Below, in pieces: positions 59,602 to 64,000 of a stretch of DNA of 64,000 bases. How positions within the stretch are numbered: position 1 is the first letter of the stretch; each line of letters opens with the position of its first letter. This DNA is from Candidatus Vecturithrix granuli (GTDB lineage: Bacteria > Moduliflexota > Moduliflexia > Moduliflexales > Moduliflexaceae): positions 1 through 64,000 of the forward strand of contig DF820472.1 in the NCBI GenBank assembly GCA_000739535.1. The letters run 5' to 3'. The position numbers and the translations under genes are program-made. Below the pieces are notes generated by a model. The model was not told the DNA's origin and did not search any database. It saw nothing but the letters and a program-made list of their open reading frames with translations.

Positions 59602-62600
59602 CGGTTTTATCGGTTAAGAGCATACTTCTGACTTTGGCAAATTGAACCAAGGTATCCAAAATATCAGTCTTCTCTCGCAGATAGGGTTGATCAGTCCAGA
59701 TATTGCGTAAGCCGCGCCGGATTTCTTTTAAGGCCTCTTGATCGGCAATTAACTCAATGCGGCGCTGTAACACGCGCACGGCAATCGCAAAGTCAATTGA
59801 CCCGTGTTGGGCCATAAAATTACAGGCCTCCGCGTAATAACGCAAAATCGTGCGCAGGGTACGAATGTCAGGGGTGCTTTGACGTGGGACGTAATGGTAA
59901 TCATTTTCCGCTTCTTTGCGCTGAAAATACGCGCTAAACAGGGCATCACCCTGGGTGATACGCAATTTCGCCATGATTGACGGAAACATCTGCTGCGAGG
60001 AAACTTTCTCTTCCAGGAGGCGTTCATACTCCACCCGTTCATCAAGATAGTCGGGATTGTCATAGTTGCCTGAAAAATAGAGGGCGTTGACGTAACTCTG
60101 CATGGCGTCGTCCCGGCGATAGAAATCCTGACCGGCTGTGACATATTCAATCGCTTGTTTGAAGTGTCTGAACACTCGTTTTTGATAACTGTGATCCCTG
60201 AAACGTTCGTGCAGCATGAAGAGTTCGCCGATCCGAAAGTGCGCTTCACCCAGACATTTATGATAGGTGGATAACCAGGCCTGCAATTGCTGCTGCATCG
60301 CTGGATCGGTTGTTATTTCAAATTGCTTCTCCCAGTAGGTCAGAATTTTGCGCAGTTTTTCTTCGCCGTGTTGCAGTAATTCAAGGGCATCCTGACGTTC
60401 GCCAGGAAACTCGGCGTCAAACTTCTTACGCGCAGTGTCCAGTTCATCTGCCAGATAAAATTCTACCAATTTGCCGTATTCTCCGCGCCGGTATTTCAGC
60501 GTGCCTTCACTGACGTCGATCCAGCCTTCCAGGGCTTCTTTGAGATATGGATCGGCAATCTCGCGCAAGCGCCGGCGTGTTAAACGCAGATAACGCCGCG
60601 CCTGATATTCATCTCCTAAAATGCGATAGAGTTTGGCCTGCACTGACAGGCGCAGGACGAGTTGTTCAATGTAGGCGTCATTTGCGCTGTCATACATCCG
60701 TAACGAAAGACAGATGCCGATCAAACAATCATTCAGCAGCAGCACCAGTCCGAAATTGCCCTGGTTCAAATACGGCTGAATGGTCTGCAACAATTCGTCA
60801 AGATGGGCACGCTGAGTCTCTTCGGACTGAATGCGCAGAGCAACATAATAGAAAATCTGTTCGAACGCGCTGATTTGCGCCTGCCATTCGCCGCGCTGTA
60901 CATCTAAAAAGTGAAAGACGCTTGAAACGATCTGCTGATTGCGACTGGCGTTCAGTAAGGTATTCAGGCGATTATAGAACACGCGCAGGATCAGATAATA
61001 GCGTGTTTCGTTAAATTTCCGCATCAGCACGGCAGCAGCAGTATAATGATCAAAGGCTTCTTTCAGAAGCAGATTCGCGGCATCGAGCATTTCGCCGGCG
61101 TCGTCGGAACGCAGCATATCTAACGCCTCGTCGAAGGCTATATCCCCTGATGTGACATGATATTTGCCAAACAGGTTCGGATAACGATGATCTTTGAACT
61201 CTTCGATCTCTTGCTGGTAACGTCGCATCTTTTCCTGATTATCCGCTTTCATGTCGTCCGTCACGTCTGAGGCCCCATTCCAGAAATAGTAGAGCGTGAC
61301 CAGGCTTTCAAGGGTATCAACCACGCGATATTGAAACTGACTCTCCTGGCCCCATTTTAAACTCTGCAAAAAGGCATTTTCCGCCTGCTCCCAGCGATCT
61401 TCACCTGGCGTGACCATACAGACTTCCCCTAAAGCGTAATAGGCGTCTGCCAGTTCTTTTTTGATCACTGGCGCACGGCTCAACATTTCAATCGCATACT
61501 CTAACAATTCTCGGGCTGCGTCAATACGCTCGTGGGGGATATAAGTGATAATTTTTTCAAGATCTTCAGCCCGGTAATATTCCAGGAGATAGGCAAATTC
61601 ATTGACGCGATACTGCAGAAAACCCAGATTCGTCTTGACGCGTCCGGCAATCTGGCGATTTGTCAGACCGTGCAGCAGCTTTTCGGCTTCAGTTAGATGA
61701 TGGCGTGCGTCAATGGCATGACCAGCAAAGGCAAATACCTGGCCGACCGTATTACGTGTGCGAGCAATTTCGACCGTGTTATATGGCAGATGACGCACAA
61801 TGCTCAGGGCGATTTCAGCATTACGAATCGCTTTGTCAAATTGGCCGGTATGACTATAGACCATCGCAATGTTGCCCAGGACGGCTTGAATCCCTTGCAA
61901 CAGTTGACGGCGTTCACGGGCATCGAATTGGCCGCTTTCATCCAAAATATCCTGAAATTCATCGCGTGCACGCGCCAGATACGCTTCCGCTTCAGAAAAA
62001 TTTCCCTGGCGATAATAAGTGTAGCCAATCCAGTTATTTGCCCAATGAATCGAACTGTCTTCACCCACCAGATAAAAGATGCGCCGCGATTGTTCAAAGG
62101 ATTGGATCGCCTCTGCAAATTTTCCCAGAGAAAATTGCGCAATGGCCTGTTCCATCAGGATATGACCGCGTACAGCACTATTTTCCCAATCAGGAAAATT
62201 CCGGTATGTCTCTAAAATCATTGTCGCTCTTTGCAGCGATTTTCCGTAATTGCGGTCGGTTTTGGTATAATAGCGAATACGTCGCAAGACGAGTTCCAGG
62301 AAATCCGGAAACGGCAAATCCCGGGGATGTTCCTGGAGATACGTTTCGGCTTCACGTAAAAGCAAATCGCAATAGTCATAGCGTCCATCTTCCAGAGCGA
62401 TATCGAATTCCTGGCAAAAGCGGATAAGCCCCTGTTGCGGATCAGCTAACAAGGCATATTCCAGTAATTCAGAGGTATAGGTTTCGCGATCCGTCTCAGA
62501 AAGCTGCGCCTGAGTTAAAAGCCGTTCCTGATAATACCTGACCAAATCTCTGGCAATTGCGCGTCGATCGTCGCGCGCCGCATCCTGTTCTTCCCACCAG

Positions 62601-63748
62601 TGTCGGACAACCAACCGCCGCATTTCATCGTGCAGCAGCACAATATCTCCTTTTTTATATTTGATAAAAGAAAGCGTTCGTAAGCGCCGTAATAAAATGT
62701 CGCGGCAGACTTGCAAGGGCAAATCCGTCAGAAAATGAAACATATCGGGGGTCATACGCTGATAAGCAACTGCCAGATACATGACCGCCTGTTCTTCCGG
62801 ACTTTGAAAAGAGGCAATGCGTTCAATCAACGCTTTTTCAAACAACTGTTTATGCGCCTGAGTGATAGAAGACAGCAATTGGCCAGTACGCTCTTCAATT
62901 TCAGCCAGTAATTTTTCCGGCGAAAGCGGGTTGCGGGCGTAATTCAACCAATCCGCAAACAACGCCAGTAGCACTGGGCGACCATCGGCCAGCGCATGAA
63001 TTGTTTGCAGCAAATCTGGAGTAATTTTTTTCGTCAGTTCCCCTTCTTGTCTAACATGCAAGCATTGTTTCCAGAAGGTTTCGGTATCGGTCAAGGTAAA
63101 ATGAGCCAGGGGCAAAGTTTCAAGCGGAAGTTGCCCAGGATCGACAGCAGTCAAAGGATAACGGCCGGAGACAATCAGTCGGGTATGCTGGCTGAGCGCC
63201 GGAAACAATTCCGTCTCAATCCACTGCGAAAACCCGGTTGTGGTAATGCGTTGATATCCGTCGTCGCCCGTTTCAATGCGCTGAATCACCTCATACGTAT
63301 CGAAAAAGAGTACGATAATTTTCTGCTGCGTGGCGCTGGTTGCTGCAAATTCCGCATAATCCTGTTGAAACGCCGCCTCCAATTGCGTTAAACATTCCTC
63401 GCGCGCGCTGGCGTCCGTGGCTTTGAAATAGCGGGTAAGGATGATCCGGTATTCAGGAAAATGTTCAAGTCCCAGGTTATTGACGATCTGCTGCATCAGT
63501 CCCAACCTGGAACGGCTTTCGGTATGATAAAAATCAACAATTTCTCTGGCAAAGACCACCTGTTCCGGTACGGAAGCGCAATAGGCCTGCATCCGCAGCA
63601 AGAGTTTTGTTTTCCCGACGCCCCCTTCGCCGTGGGTATGAATATTGAAGATCGCAACCGGAGATTCCGGCGTGAGAAGTCCTTGAAACTGAGCTAACTC
63701 TTGTTCTCGTCCGATAAACACTGCTGAACTGACTTGATCCACTGACAT
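59594..63748 (-). CDS. Giant STAND NTPase with TPR array
   Basis: 1384-aa cytoplasmic NTPase. Residues 1-200 form an AAA_16/STAND core: VFIGREQELAQFQGLL, Walker A GEGGVGKTK (41-49 region, Lys 46), Walker B IIVLFFDTYE (Asp 150), RLIVSGRYPL sensor. A winged-helix part follows to about 400 (IKYKKGDIVLLHDEMRRLV), then about 950 residues of degenerate TPR-like helices (GYTYYRQGNFSEAEAYLARA, VYSHTGQFDKAIRNAEIAL). No known effector domain is fused at either end, unlike the TOPRIM protein at 20.2 kb. Such proteins are signalling regulators or defence sensors. The leader is repeat A5. Confidence 0.85.
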   Translation of the reverse strand: MSVDQVSSAVFIGREQELAQFQGLLTPESPVAIFNIHTHGEGGVGKTKLLLRMQAYCASVPEQVVFAREIVDFYHTESRSRLGLMQQIVNNLGLEHFPEYRIILTRYFKATDASAREECLTQLEAAFQQDYAEFAATSATQQKIIVLFFDTYEVIQRIETGDDGYQRITTTGFSQWIETELFPALSQHTRLIVSGRYPLTAVDPGQLPLETLPLAHFTLTDTETFWKQCLHVRQEGELTKKITPDLLQTIHALADGRPVLLALFADWLNYARNPLSPEKLLAEIEERTGQLLSSITQAHKQLFEKALIERIASFQSPEEQAVMYLAVAYQRMTPDMFHFLTDLPLQVCRDILLRRLRTLSFIKYKKGDIVLLHDEMRRLVVRHWWEEQDAARDDRRAIARDLVRYYQERLLTQAQLSETDRETYTSELLEYALLADPQQGLIRFCQEFDIALEDGRYDYCDLLLREAETYLQEHPRDLPFPDFLELVLRRIRYYTKTDRNYGKSLQRATMILETYRNFPDWENSAVRGHILMEQAIAQFSLGKFAEAIQSFEQSRRIFYLVGEDSSIHWANNWIGYTYYRQGNFSEAEAYLARARDEFQDILDESGQFDARERRQLLQGIQAVLGNIAMVYSHTGQFDKAIRNAEIALSIVRHLPYNTVEIARTRNTVGQVFAFAGHAIDARHHLTEAEKLLHGLTNRQIAGRVKTNLGFLQYRVNEFAYLLEYYRAEDLEKIITYIPHERIDAARELLEYAIEMLSRAPVIKKELADAYYALGEVCMVTPGEDRWEQAENAFLQSLKWGQESQFQYRVVDTLESLVTLYYFWNGASDVTDDMKADNQEKMRRYQQEIEEFKDHRYPNLFGKYHVTSGDIAFDEALDMLRSDDAGEMLDAANLLLKEAFDHYTAAAVLMRKFNETRYYLILRVFYNRLNTLLNASRNQQIVSSVFHFLDVQRGEWQAQISAFEQIFYYVALRIQSEETQRAHLDELLQTIQPYLNQGNFGLVLLLNDCLIGICLSLRMYDSANDAYIEQLVLRLSVQAKLYRILGDEYQARRYLRLTRRRLREIADPYLKEALEGWIDVSEGTLKYRRGEYGKLVEFYLADELDTARKKFDAEFPGERQDALELLQHGEEKLRKILTYWEKQFEITTDPAMQQQLQAWLSTYHKCLGEAHFRIGELFMLHERFRDHSYQKRVFRHFKQAIEYVTAGQDFYRRDDAMQSYVNALYFSGNYDNPDYLDERVEYERLLEEKVSSQQMFPSIMAKLRITQGDALFSAYFQRKEAENDYHYVPRQSTPDIRTLRTILRYYAEACNFMAQHGSIDFAIAVRVLQRRIELIADQEALKEIRRGLRNIWTDQPYLREKTDILDTLVQFAKVRSMLLTDKTDG

Positions 63749-63765
63749 GACCTTCTCTCTTCAAT

Positions 63766-63789
63766 GTAGAGCGAAATTGTATTTCGCTC
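63766..63789. repeat. Palindromic leader repeat, single copy A5
   Basis: GAGCGAAATTGTATTTCGCTC hairpin; on the minus strand it reads CTACATTGAAGAGAGAAGG before ATG 63748. Stem sequence differs but layout is conserved. Confidence 0.75.
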
Positions 63790-63808
63790 CCTCAACATCA
63801 CATTAAAA

Positions 63809-63916
63809 TATAGCGATTCTAAGTCAGTTGTGTCATGTCACTTCGACTTCGCTCAGTGACCGTGTCGGTTGTCGAGCGAAGTCGAGACACAAATCATTTA
63901 GGATGGCTATATATCG
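63809..63916. repeat. Large palindrome with TCGACTTCGCTCAG core, copy 2
   Basis: Outer arms ATATAGCGATTCTAA and TTTAGGATGGCTATAT; inner arms CTTCGACTTCGCTCAG and GTCGAGCGAAGTCGAG. Upstream of the STAND gene on its own strand. The last 84 bp of the window show no gene. Confidence 0.75.
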
Positions 63917-64000
63917 AGTCTTAGACTTTCAGATCACATGTAATAAGATGAGAAGCTTTCTGTCAAGCATTATGTCACAGGAGGGTTGCAGATAAGGATA

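Noticed and set aside
61660-62427. 255-codon plus-strand ORF
   Set aside because: Antisense to the giant STAND gene; no domain pattern, no ribosome site, and the minus-strand frame is clearly coding.

Overview
The window looks like a chromosomal segment of a free-living, Gram-negative bacterium with a large, repeat-rich genome. Supporting signs are a beta-barrel outer-membrane protein remnant, a periplasmic alpha-2-macroglobulin, Tat- and Sec-exported binding proteins, very large multi-PAS kinases, giant STAND/TPR proteins, and many palindromic intergenic repeats. No rRNA, tRNA, CRISPR array or phage gene was seen. The species cannot be named from the sequence; a filamentous candidate-phylum organism of the Modulibacteria/KSB3 kind would fit, but that is only a guess.

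Layout. 0-4 kb: aldo/keto reductase, an M20 amidohydrolase with an amber codon in its signal peptide, and a receiver-kinase protein whose phospho-acceptor His is replaced. 4.3-8.4 kb (minus): a complete PotABCD-type ABC importer. 8.8-9.8 kb: decayed histidine-kinase fragments, one ending in a 125-bp MITE. 9.9-16.8 kb: periplasmic binding protein, hybrid sensor kinase and a receiver/six-PAS kinase, probably one phosphorelay. 17-18.6 kb: exported esterase and a 5'-truncated metallo-beta-lactamase-fold gene.

18.7-27.2 kb is an accessory, defence-like island: brnTA between direct repeats, a decayed CopG-type antitoxin, a Phd-type antitoxin, a TOPRIM-STAND-TPR-SEC-C protein, a HEPN-like protein with an R-x4-H motif, a UvrD-type helicase with an N-terminal membrane/coiled-coil module, a tiny membrane ORF with an internal TGA, and a MazE/AbrB-type antitoxin. 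This is the best candidate for an undescribed system.

27.3-35.9 kb: PLP-dependent Cys/Met enzyme, thioester-type alpha-2-macroglobulin, AlbA_2 (Schlafen-like) protein. 35.9-48.5 kb (minus): Ser/Thr kinase, BatD-BatE fusion, BatC-like TPR protein, CbbO/NorD-type VWA protein, MoxR ATPase, glycosyltransferase, bifunctional formiminotransferase-cyclodeaminase, and an orphan DUF3375 (Wadjet JetA/MksF-like) protein. 49-55.2 kb (minus): M19 dipeptidase, GDPD phosphodiesterase and a second binding-protein-dependent importer. 55.2-59.4 kb: a run of large palindromes, truncated genes, an attC-like palindrome, another MITE and an intact IS4-type insertion sequence. 59.4-63.7 kb: a 1384-aa STAND/TPR NTPase with a tiny coupled downstream ORF.

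Two mobile-sequence themes recur. First, a GCGAAACTCCAGTTTCGC-type palindrome sits 17-21 nt before five start codons, always in the same orientation and always followed by a TACATTT...GGAG leader. Second, identical 125-bp IS5-like MITEs are flanked by TAA duplications, and one duplication is a gene's stop codon.
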